NCBI GenBank assembly: GCA_036172665.1
Contig: CM069876.1
Span: 38,161,001-38,225,000 of the forward strand
DNA length: 64,000 bases
Direction of reading: 5' to 3'
Origin: Prosopocoilus inquinatus
Lineage: Eukaryota; Arthropoda; Insecta; Coleoptera; Lucanidae
Under the pieces are notes generated by a model. That model worked only from the letters and a program-made list of their open reading frames with translations. It searched no databases and was not told the DNA's origin. Made by a program: the position numbers and the translations under genes. This document shows positions 22,010 through 32,300 of the stretch, piece by piece; the first letter of the stretch is position 1; the number at the start of each line of letters is the position of its first letter.

Positions 22010-23002
22010 ACTCTACTAGTATTTATCCCGTCTTCTCTTTTTAACTGACTAGGTTTTCATATTTTATTGACTCCTTTTTTAGTTTCTTTTTTTGGTTTCC
22101 TAGGAGTTTGTTTTTATTTGCAAAAACGTATTAACGATTTTCATTTTTTTGTCCATCTTATTGTTGTGGTACTTATTTTTTTTTAATTCATTTTATGCTC
22201 TCGTACTTCTATTTTATTTATTTTTATCAAATTGATTTTTTATATTTTAGCGACTGACAGTCGCTTGTTTACAGTAGTCTTTTATTTTCTTCTGATTTTC
22301 TTTTTATTTTTTCGTTTTTAGATTCATTACTTCTTTTTGCTAATCTTAGTCATCAATTTTCTCTTGTTTTTTCTGTTCTTTGTGCTTTAGTACTATGGAT
22401 TTCTTTTTTTTTTCTTTTTCAATTGTGTTTCAAAAATTCGTCAATTTTTTTCGTCTTAGTATCGTGGCACTTTTTTTTATTTTTTTAAATTCATTTTATA
22501 CTCTCTTATTTTTCTTTTATTTATTTATTTTTTTTCATATTGATTTTTCATTTTTTTTTCGACCGACCCTTTTTTGCAGTTGTCTTTTGTGCTAGTTTTC
22601 TTTTATTTTTTTCGTCTGGAGATTCATTTGTTTTTTGTTCATCTTGGTCATTAATTTTCTTTTCTTTTTTTTCTGTTCTTTGTGTTTTCATACAATGAAT
22701 TTCTCTTTTTCTTTTCTTACCAAAAAATAGACTTTTTTATTGGCGCTTTTTCGTAGTTCATCGCTTTTCATTTTTTGTTTGGTGTCCATCACATTTGCGA
22801 TCTTCTTTTGTTTTATGCACTGTACTTCGTCGTTCGTTTCTTTTTTTATTTTTTAATAGTAATATTGACTTTTTATAGTGTTTGTTTTTATTTATATTTA
22901 TTAATTTTTCTATTTTGTTGCCAGTTCTTTCATTTCTCTTTTCTTTCTGATTTTTTTTGCAGCTTAATTTGGTGTTTAATATCTTTTTCTTTTGTTTATA
23001 AA
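22010..23002. repeat. T-rich diverged repeat block
   Basis: About 1 kb of strongly T-biased sequence has loosely recurring motifs such as TTTTCTGTTCTTTGTG (22366, 22668) and GATTCATT. Its complement resembles the A-rich array at 61851-64000. Reading frames here are compositional. Confidence 0.5.
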
Positions 23003-23232
23003 AATAAAAATAAATTTTTAGATTAGATTTAAAAAAAATGTAATTAATTTGACAGTTGTCGAGGTGAACTATTCTTCTTTTTTGTTCTTGCTAAAAATAT
23101 TATCAGTTTTTAGCAAAAACAAAAAACTGATAATATTTTTAGCAAGAACAAAAAAGAAGAATTGTTCACCTCGACAACTATCAAATTAATTACATTTTTT
23201 GAAATCTAATCTGAAAATTTATTTTTTTAATT
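23003..23232. repeat. 230-bp near-perfect palindrome
   Basis: The arms of about 110 bp meet at AGTTTTTAGCAAAAACAAAAAACT near 23113-23130. Shared blocks include TAATTAATTTGACAGTTGTC and GAGGTGAACTATTCTTCTTT. It sits exactly at the edge of the T-rich block, so it may mark the end of a larger element. Confidence 0.85.
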
Positions 23233-23281
23233 TATTCCTGTTAATATTTCAAATAATGTGACGGTATTTATTAACATTTTT

Positions 23282-23404
23282 TGCACTAGGCAATGGCGAT
23301 AGCCCCGAAAAAGAGATTTATTTGGAAAATGCACCCATCTCTCCCTTTTGCAGTTGTAGCATTGGTTGTAATCCACCCGTAGTAAATCGTCACGAACCGC
23401 CACT
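23282..23404 (-). mobile_element. Truncated end of the CAGTGGCGG hAT-like element
   Basis: Read on the minus strand from 23404, it begins CAGTGGCGGTTCGTGACGAT and continues into CATTTTCCAAATAAAT, as at 3641-3710. Only this terminus is present. Confidence 0.65.
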
Positions 23405-23875
23405 GTTTTCGACAGACTACTATGGGCTGCTCTCAGAGTATCTCCATCCTGTTTTAACTTCATGTAAAAGTAGAGGACGGAGATACTGTCAGAGCAGCAG
23501 AGAGTCCAAAACGCCATGGGATACGGTTTATGATATCTCAACAATGATGATAACTTCTTTGTTTCTGCTTTATTATATTTTTCTTTACACTGTTATTTAC
23601 AACATTTTTTTTATCAACTTGTTTATTATCCAGTTTTGCTTTTTGATCTGAGAAAATGTGAGGAAATTTATATATATTACTCTGCGTGAGGGAATTTTCC
23701 TAACTTCTATTGGCAACATTGCTTCGAACGCGGTTCGTATCCGCGGTTGACTGTTGTCAAAGTAACAAAAAATAGGTTATAACCGTTTCGCAAAAACTTG
23801 TGATAACTCCCGTAATCTTGCGGTAAACATGCTCGTAAATAGCACAATGTGAAGATAAACACCAACAGGACAAAA

Positions 23876-26800
23876 ATGGCTACGGTAAATCAAGAAATAC
23901 ACCAGAAATTCAAGAAGCTGACCATCAGGCAGGAGGCGGACGGTCACGAAAACAAGGTACGCATTTAATACAGTCGATTTAAAGCGCCCTTGACGTTTCT
24001 GAAAAATAAATTCAAGGCGGAAGTGCGTGAAGATGAAGAACAGTCGCTGAAGTTGCAAGAAATCATTGATTTACTGGTAGCCGCCGGTTATTTCAGAGCG
24101 AGAATCAAGGGACTGTCCCCATTCGATAAGGTAGTCGGGGGAATGACTTGGTGTATTGAATCCTGTAATGTAGACATAGACGTTGACCTTTTATTTCAAG
24201 AGAATTCAACGATAGGACAAAAAATGTAACTCTTTTTAGAATATCGAATCGAACTTGATGAACTTTAATTCCAAATCATTCCGCAGATCCCTCACGGAAA
24301 AAATCGTAGCGGTCCTACCGAAAATGAAGTGCCCTCACAGAATCGAACCCCATCAAATACAGGGTCTAGATTTCATTCACATATTCCCCGTTATACAGGT
24401 GCGGTGATTTCAGGTGAGGTGCTGTAATTCTCCTGGAAATTACTTTTTGTTTTAGTGGCTTGTGAAGAGATCGATGGAGTTTAGGGAGGAGACGTCCGCG
24501 TTCGTTCGATCGTACGCCGAGAATCAGTTCAGCAAGCATTTCCCCTTGCACAATGCAAAGGCGGAAGTACAAAAGAAAGTACTCGATAACGTAAATACTG
24601 TCACCGAAGTATATAGGCCTCGCAGGTATTACAAACGAAAGAACACCCTTCCGGATGATGTTGGGGCGAGGGTGCAGATCACCCTGCTCGAGTATGGAAG
24701 ACACGGGGTTCTTAATAATACTCAGACTAAAATTACAGAGACTGATATTTTAGGAGACCAACAATCACAAGAGGTAACGTGTTTTTCTAAACTGACTTGT
24801 AAGCATTTATTTGTTTTTTCTTAAAGGACTTGCAAGCATTTATTTTTATTTTTTAAACGAATGTTTGAAGCCAGTGTGAGTAGAGTCTAGTTTGAAAATT
24901 TGATATTCCTTTGCATTAGGTAGTTTGGATAATCGAGGTCGCACTGTATTATTTAAATGTGATTAGCAATATACTGTCAAGCTTATAAAAATCCCAAACG
25001 ATCTCAAATAATACTTCTTTGAGATTTGTTTTCCGAAACTTCCTCTTTTTCCTGTCTCTGCTCTGTTCAGAATCACTCCTGTTTTAATCCGTCGCATATT
25101 TGACGCCCCCCTGTTGGTTTACAATAGTTCACAAAATCCTGTATTTATGTAGCCCCTGGAATACACATTTAAAGTCTGTGTAATTTTTTTTTCCTTTAAA
25201 TATTGACTTACATATTGCTGCTTTAAATACTGTAAATTATTCTCTGCCTATTTATTTGTTCGTTAATTAATTATTATATTTAGTTGTAGAATGGTTCTAG
25301 AAATCTTGAATGTTTTAGTGCAACTTTGTTTTCTATCAACTTTACTGACGTACTTGCATCGATTGTATTTTCTGTTGTGTTTTTAATTTGCACTTTGTGT
25401 TTGCAATGTTGTGTTGTAGCTTCAAATCGATCAACTAATGACCAACATGGCCGCAATGAATGAGGTAGGTTTTTTTCCTCTACTTGCATGTTGTTTTCTT
25501 CTTTTTTTCTCCTCTCGCAAAGACAGAGAGGACTTGCCTTGACGACTAAAACTAAACTAACCAAATTTCATCGTATCTTCTTGCAGAATAGTTTAGAATA
25601 TAACGTATTAAGCGAAGCTGAATTAGAAAAGTTATCGAAACACTACGCCGAGCTCAAATCAGAAATGAAGGTGAGCCTATGACATCGCAATATCTCCCAC
25701 ATTCACACTCATTAACTGGTTTAGGATGGTGGCATCAAATCAAAAGAGGAGAAGCAAATTTCCGTGATGGAGAAACGCAAGTTGATTCTTGAAGAACGCG
25801 TCAGTAAACTGCAGGAGAAGAAGGAGCATGTTCTGAGAGAAATTTCAGAAAGTAAATCTTCGTTGCAGGAAGTAAAAGCGAAACAGAAAGAAGCCAATCA
25901 ATCACTCCAGGATACAGAGAGCTCCATCAGTCCTAACTCGCAGTAAATACGACAGGCATTTTTTTTAAATAAACGATGTCTTTTTTTAATGTGCTTTTAG
26001 TAACGTCAAAGAAATCGAAGAGCTCGTCAAATTAAACGATAGTCTCCGGGCGCAGGAGGCGCAGTTTCGAGAGCAGTGCAAATTGGAGTTGGCTCAATTG
26101 CAAAATAAGATACAGTATGAGATTTGAAATTAATTGGAGTGTTGAGTTTTTGCTTGTTGTTTGTTAGGGAAGCGAAGAAGTCGTCGACTCCTGAGGAGAA
26201 CCATCCGGAAGTCAGCAAGGAGCTTGAGGAGGAGACGGAGAAGTTACGAGTTTTAAGACTGCATTTAGCCAAGAAGAATCGCATCACTTCGATGTTACAA
26301 CGACAGCTCGATGATATTCCTACTAGACCGGAACTTGCACAATATCAACGTAGATTTCTTGAGCTTTATAATCAAGGTAAATGAAACAAAAGATAATAAC
26401 ATACAACATGAATTTCGGTAGATTTAAAAAATTTTTGTTTATTTTGAGGAAGCATCTTTTTTCAAGCTTTTTAAACAGATTTGTTTACAATTTCTGAAGG
26501 TAATTTAAATTTTGATTTGTCTCCTGGAATTAGAAAAAGAAATGGAAAATTGTTAGTTTTAAATATTAAAAAAAATACGTAATCTGAGTGAATCGTAAAA
26601 AGGTTAATACAGAAAAAAATTCTTGGGCGCTTAGGGTAGGCAACATACAAACAGCAGTGTACAATGGGCTGCCTATACTAAGATTTTTTCTTTGGAAAAC
26701 AGCTGTTTTTTGAACAAAACAGGCGGGCTATACAAATTAAGTGTTTTTAATTTTTGACGTTAATTCAATAATTAGTATTTTTTACGTCAGTAACAGCGGA

Positions 26801-28361
26801 ATAATGTGATAGGAGGAAGAGGAAAAAGTCTAATCAAGAAGTTTAATGAACCGCCAATAAACTGGGAAAACCTGGAAAACCGATAAAGGGAATTGAGAAA
26901 AGGGTCACAATATCGGAAAAAAGTCAAGGAGTTTGCTTGTTTTAATCCAAAAGCTAGTGAAATTAATTGAAAAACTGGAACATCTTTTTAAAATTAAAAA
27001 TAAAATTGAGAAAATTGCACAATCTAACGGAATTGTGAAGAAGTTTATTCGTTTTTGGAAATCTTCAATATAGGCAACCTTGTAAGCGGCCGTGTTCTTT
27101 GACTTGCCTATGCTCCCAACTTTGCGTTTTTTAAATTTTATTTTTTTAAACAGACAGACATTAATTGCTTATTATTTCTAAAGATAATTCAACAATTTTC
27201 TCCAGAACATTCAACAACCTTCTCCACAACACGTGATAGTAAATAAAGCGCTAATTTTTCTACATCTGTTTCTGTTGTGGAATCAGAGAGGAAAATGTTT
27301 ATAGAAGACGTAGAAATTAAGGAAGCTGCACAATCGCAGTCAAAAGTGTAAGTTTCTTGATGAAAACTCAAGGAAAACTTGGAAAAGTCGAGAAATGTTT
27401 CAAAGAAAGTGGGGACCTTTTTCGTAAAGTTCACGATTTTATTTGATATTGCTTGCAAACAAAAATTGGATTTTTTTAAATTAGTAACTTTCATACGTCT
27501 ACTAAAACTACACTTGTTTCCCTAAAATTTAAGGAGAAGGGAATATTGATTTTAATCTTAGTGAGTAATGAAAATTTTATACCCTTTTTTTATTTTAAAA
27601 AATGTTTAGCGCCTGTGGTATAGGTAACCGCGTAAACACCGGTGCTCATTGGTTGCCTATACTAAGGCTTCTTGTTTTTTTTGAAAATATTTTTTTTTAA
27701 ACAGACAACTATATTATTAAAAATTTCATTTATGATTCTTAAATGTAATTCAATAATTTTCTCCATTATTACGTTTATTATATCTGAAATTGTTTAAATC
27801 TATAACTTTTATGAAGTCAATTTCTGAAATTAATCCGGGGTAGATAACTGTTTAAATATATAAACAATCAAGTTAATAACATGCAATAAGCATTTTGATA
27901 TATTTTTTTTCTTACTAATAGTTGCTGCAAAACACAAAGAAACTAAGCAATACTTCACTTTATACAACACTTTAGAAGACACGAAGTTCTACATGAGCAA
28001 AGAGCTATCGATTTTAAATTCCATATCAGAAAACTATCCAGAGTAAGTTGTTTTTTTTTTTTTTTTAAGAAAAAGGGGGGTTCTCATTTGGTAAATAAAT
28101 TGTTTGTGAAGGGCGATGCAATCGGGGAGTAGCCGAGAAGATTTCCTCAAGCAATTCGAGAACATCGTGGAGGGCGTCAAACATTCCAAGTTCAAGCTCG
28201 AGGGCAAGCTAGCCGAGGAAAAGCACAAGCGTGATCAGCTGAGCCAAACCTTGCAGGGGTTGGTGGAACAGCAGAGACATTACGTGGCTGCCGTCCGGCA
28301 GTTGAGCATCGAGTGTAAGAAGCACGAGGCCTTGCAGGCCCAGTGCAACAATAACACATAG
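23876..28361 (+). CDS. CCDC93: CCDC93 homologue (Commander/CCC complex subunit)
   Basis: Eleven exons: 23876-23956, 24017-24225, 24287-24398, 24456-24773, 25420-25464, 25587-25670, 25725-25942, 26001-26114, 26168-26376, 27922-28042 and 28112-28361. They total 1761 nt, 586 residues plus stop, with every junction phase-consistent. The N-terminal half is strongly family-like: [39 protein letters not shown], the [14 protein letters not shown] block and a PVIQWLVKR end. This matches the calponin-homology-like domain of CCDC93. The rest is coiled coil, with [17 protein letters not shown] and [18 protein letters not shown] near the end as in vertebrate CCDC93. CCDC93 pairs with CCDC22 and binds COMMD proteins and retriever to recycle endosomal membrane proteins through WASH. 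The length is close to the human 631. The ninth intron (26377-27921) is long and carries repeated hairpin elements. A seven-codon upstream ORF (ATG at 23829) precedes the start if transcription begins far enough upstream. Confidence 0.95.
24774..25419 (+). other. CCDC93 intron without recognised features
   Basis: This 646-bp AT-rich intron lies between the large fourth exon and the 45-nt fifth exon. No repeat family seen. Confidence 0.5.
26377..27921 (+). repeat. CCDC93 intron with three copies of a short hairpin repeat
   Basis: Copies at 26620-26690, 27061-27118 and 27610-27674 share a TAGGCAAC...TTGCCTATACTAAG hairpin and flanking TTCTTGGGC/TTCTTG blocks. Three further copies occur in Dscam2 introns (31650-31720, 34331-34397, 34611-34677). 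All six are in the same plus-strand orientation. Confidence 0.7.
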
Positions 28362-29315
28362 CCGGCTTCGAAAAGCAATCCTATATGTGATATCAATGCC
28401 TAAAGGAATTTTCACATGTTAACTTGTTATTATTATTTTATTTTTTTTGTTTTATGTTATTTCTTTTGTGTATGTATTTATTGTTTTATATTTGTGTTTT
28501 GTGATTGTATCGGAGATGTGGACACGGATTTGCTAAGCTTATGTTCCTTTCTTCTCATTATCTTACACTCTTAACTTTTTTGCTTTTTATTAGAGGAAAA
28601 TACAATTAAAGTATTTTTTTTGTAATTTAACTTGGCGCCCAGTGATTTGTGCATCGTTACTTCGTACTAATTTTAATTATTTATAAAAGCAATTTTTAAA
28701 TTATCCTTTGTGTCTTAAAGCGTGGTGGCTCAATGGTGTTAAAATGTTTAGCAAATCGTGTTCATATCTTGCATTGTATGGTAGTACTTGTCCAATTAAA
28801 AATAATAATTTGTATTGTCCGTAAAGTGATATTTGGTATAACGTTAATAATTCGTCATCCCCCCCCTCGAGTAAGTGCAATATAATCACATGTAATTTAA
28901 TATGCTTAGTACGCTATGGTATTTTATAAAAAGAAACCAACAATAATTTACAATAAATTTATTATAATTAAATTGGAACTATTATACATACTGTTTTACA
29001 ATTAATGGGGGATGAGGGAAGAGTTTTTGATTTCGTCAGACATTGATTGTATCTTGGTACATAGACTTATGGAAGAATAGTATTATTATCTATGAGTTTT
29101 ATTCGATACGAAATTATAAACAATATAATACGAAGTCTTCCAAAGTTCCGAAATGCGAGTGAAACAAAACGTCTTCTTATCTAAATATGAGTTTACTCTT
29201 TGCTTTCTTTGTTTTTCTTTTTTTTTTTGTATAAAATTGTATATTAATCTCAACGCTAATAATTAATTTTGATTTCAAAAATGAGTCAACAAAATCACCG
29301 CCAGCGAAAGACCGG
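28362..29315. other. Convergent 3' region between CCDC93 and Dscam2
   Basis: This AT-rich interval of about 950 bp between the two stop codons has no open coding signal that I can see. It is best read as the 3' untranslated regions of both genes, with polyadenylation signals at 28605-28610, 28952-28957 (+) and 28963-28958 (-). Confidence 0.6.
28605..28610 (+). promoter_or_regulatory. Candidate polyadenylation signal ATTAAA of CCDC93
   Basis: ATTAAA lies about 245 nt beyond the CCDC93 stop and is followed by a T-rich stretch. An AATAAA at 28952-28957 is a more distal alternative. The same short segment holds AATAAA on the minus strand (28963-28958) for the convergent Dscam2 gene. Confidence 0.5.
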
Positions 29316-32300
29316 TTACACTGCTATGGAATAATCCGACGTTTGACCGGATCCGCTTGGCCTGGACCACAGCGAAGAGCGCAGGCCCAACTTGAGCTTT
29401 TTGAGCGTGTCGATGTCGCATTCTGCTTCGCTGAGTTCCGGTCGGTCCGGAGTGTTCTGCTCGAGCTGTGTCGGGTGTTCTTGGAAAGCCGTTTCAGCCA
29501 CCGAAAGGTGGGGTAGCATTTGCCTGGTGGATGATGACCGGCCTTGTTGCAACCACCTGTAATCAATTTGTTTTTTATTTCCATGGGCTGTGGCTCTCGC
29601 AGGGAGGTACCTCGACCTTCCACGCCTAGGCAACGACTTCTGTTCGGACATAGGCGATATGTCTGATGATGTACTCGAATGTGCTCCGTGGTATATGAAA
29701 TCTGAAGAAAGAAGAAGCAAAATGCAAGTTGGGGGTGTGGGGAGGCGGGGACTGAAGTGAAGTCTTACTGTGCTTGTGCTTCATATCTAGCTGGTTGGAA
29801 GACTCTGTCCTGCTTGATGTTAATTGGTCCGGATCGGATTCGCTGTCATCGCTGTCCACATCAGTTTTTCTATTTGCACGACGACGTCCGTGGCCTTTTG
29901 TGCTTTGAAATTTTTGCTGCGTCGAACAAACACGATTTTTAATAAAACATGCCCCCAAATTACAAATCCGACTTACTATATTGTAATAGGGTGAGTTTCG
30001 TTGCACGGATGTGGTAGGTGGTGGTGAAGCACAACCCTCAGTCATTGCATGTTCGTGATACATGAAACTATGCAACATCGTGTTTTGTGGCAAGGTACTT
30101 GGTTCGGATAGCTGAAATGTTGCGTACGGAGATATGTCTTCTGAGGTTTCTGAAACCACTCGACTTAAAACAAAATCTTAAAAGACAAGGGGGGGCAAAA
30201 ATACCTGGAATTTTTTCACCTGATTGCAGTGAAACCTTATGGATAGTTGCGTAATACCTTTCTCTTTGAGCTTCAGCATTCTGCTGATTATCGAGTTGTT
30301 CTTTGGCAGCTTCATTTTGGCCTGCAACAAGTAATGCATTTGCCAGATGGTAACTTTTTAATGTGATTAAGTGACTTACGATTTCTAAGACATACTACGG
30401 CTGTGGCTCCGGAAGCCAATATAACTATGATTAAAACTACGAGAGGTAGGACTAGTCTAACATCTGCGTAGAACGGGACCCCATCACTACCTTGCTTCAT
30501 CAAATCCGGTGGGGGGACATCTAAGATCACAAATACATTATCGTCATTAAAATCGCCATGCGTCACCCACTCACCCCCATCCTTGGTGAGAGTAATAAAA
30601 GCGAACTCCTCTGAGGAAAACCCAGCGATGTTATGGGCCTCTAACTTCACGACGTACTGGGTGGCCGGGGTTAAACCGGTGATGGACGTTCGCCTTTGCG
30701 GTTTTAAAGCGTTGGACACTAAAAGTAAGTAAGTGGGGGGGTTCACACGAAGGAATTCGGCCCAAATTATCTTCATCGTACCTAGGGTCCACTGAGAATC
30801 CGTGGCTTTCCTGTAGAGGAGAACGAAGTAAAGAATGGGGCAACCGTTGTCAGGCCAAACGTGGAGGCGCAGGACCACCGATGTTGAGTTCGGGGAGATA
30901 AAAGACGCCGCGATTGGTACACCCGGGGGATGCCCCTGGGTTCTTGCTTGCAAGGGGTGGCTCGGAGGTGACGTTCCGATTTTATTATGTGCTATTAAGA
31001 AGAGGTGATAAGTGGTCCCACATAATAGTCCCTAGAAAAATTACAAAAATGAATCAAATCAATCTAATTTAAATCGTCAAAATTTATAAGAAATCAGAGC
31101 CAACAAAAAAATTAAATTCGATATAATTAACGCCAGCAGAACTCAATTAAACTTGACTCAGGTCAAGCATAAAATTGAGAAACTCAACCTGAATTGAAAA
31201 TTGAAACGAAAAAAAAAATTAAAACTAAAGAATTCCTAGTAGGTAAAAGGTTTTTAAACTACACAGACAGAATTATAACTGGAAAAGCACTCAGAGTTCA
31301 GAATTCTTAAATTGGTTTAAAAACCGTTTCTTACAATTTTTATCGGACAAGAGTCGACTTCAATTATCAAATTGAATTGCATTCAAAGTAAATCAAACTC
31401 AACTGAATTGGAAAACATGCAAAATTGTAATTGTTTCAGATATTTGTCGAAATTAGGAGAGTTACACAAACTAAGTGAATAATAAAATAGTTTAGTTCAT
31501 TTCTCACAAAAGAAAATTATGAAATTATATTTGTTTCTTTTGATAGGCAATTAAACAGTAATTTAAATTTGAATTTAAAAAAAGAATTGGAAAATTGTAA
31601 AATTTGGAATCGTAAAAAGGTGCAGTACATTTTTTACAAGAAAAAAAAATTCTTGGGTCTTCAATACAGGCAATATACAAACGGTAGTGTATATTGAGTT
31701 GCCTATACTAAGACTTCTTGTCCCTTTTGAAACAATCTGGTTTTTAAACGAAACCGAAGGGCCAAAAAAATTATTTTTAATTTTTGTTGATAATTTAATT
31801 AATAATTTTTGTGCGTCTGTTTCTTTTTCTGAAAACTGTTTAAATAAGTAAACATTACAAAAAAAATAGCATCATTTTTGATGAAAATTTTCGGAAAACC
31901 TAGAATTCCCGCTCACCTGGAAAAACGCGAGAAGCTAGGAAAATGGGAAATGGTTCGTAATCCCATGGATAAGTCAAGTTTTAATTTAAGTTTGTATCGA
32001 TCAGCAGGGCCGGCGGAAGGCAGTAAGCAAGGCATGAGGGCGCCAACGCAAGAGGGCCGCCAGAATATGTTAATTAAGAAACGATTTAAGGGCAGTTCAA
32101 AGAATCTCAAGGTCAACCAAATTCGATCCAACAACTGGACTCAACTCTATTTAACCCAAACAAAAAGTAAAGAGCAATAAAAAATTTAAAAAAATAAAGC
32201 AGACAACCTAACTCAGCGTTTCCCAAACTTTTAGGTTTCGCGATCCACTTTTTAGCTGTGTTATGTTTCACGCCCCCCCTCCCCCCTTCTGTTGATACTC

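Noticed and set aside
22380..23026. Small hydrophobic membrane proteins
   Set aside because: Phe/Leu-rich frames are expected in a T-rich block and none shows a plausible gene structure.
29624..29700. Upstream continuation of the tail frame through the 29702-29768 intron
   Set aside because: The open frame is accidental. The donor at 29768 and acceptor at 29702 keep phase and restore the KHKHNFIYHGA tail.
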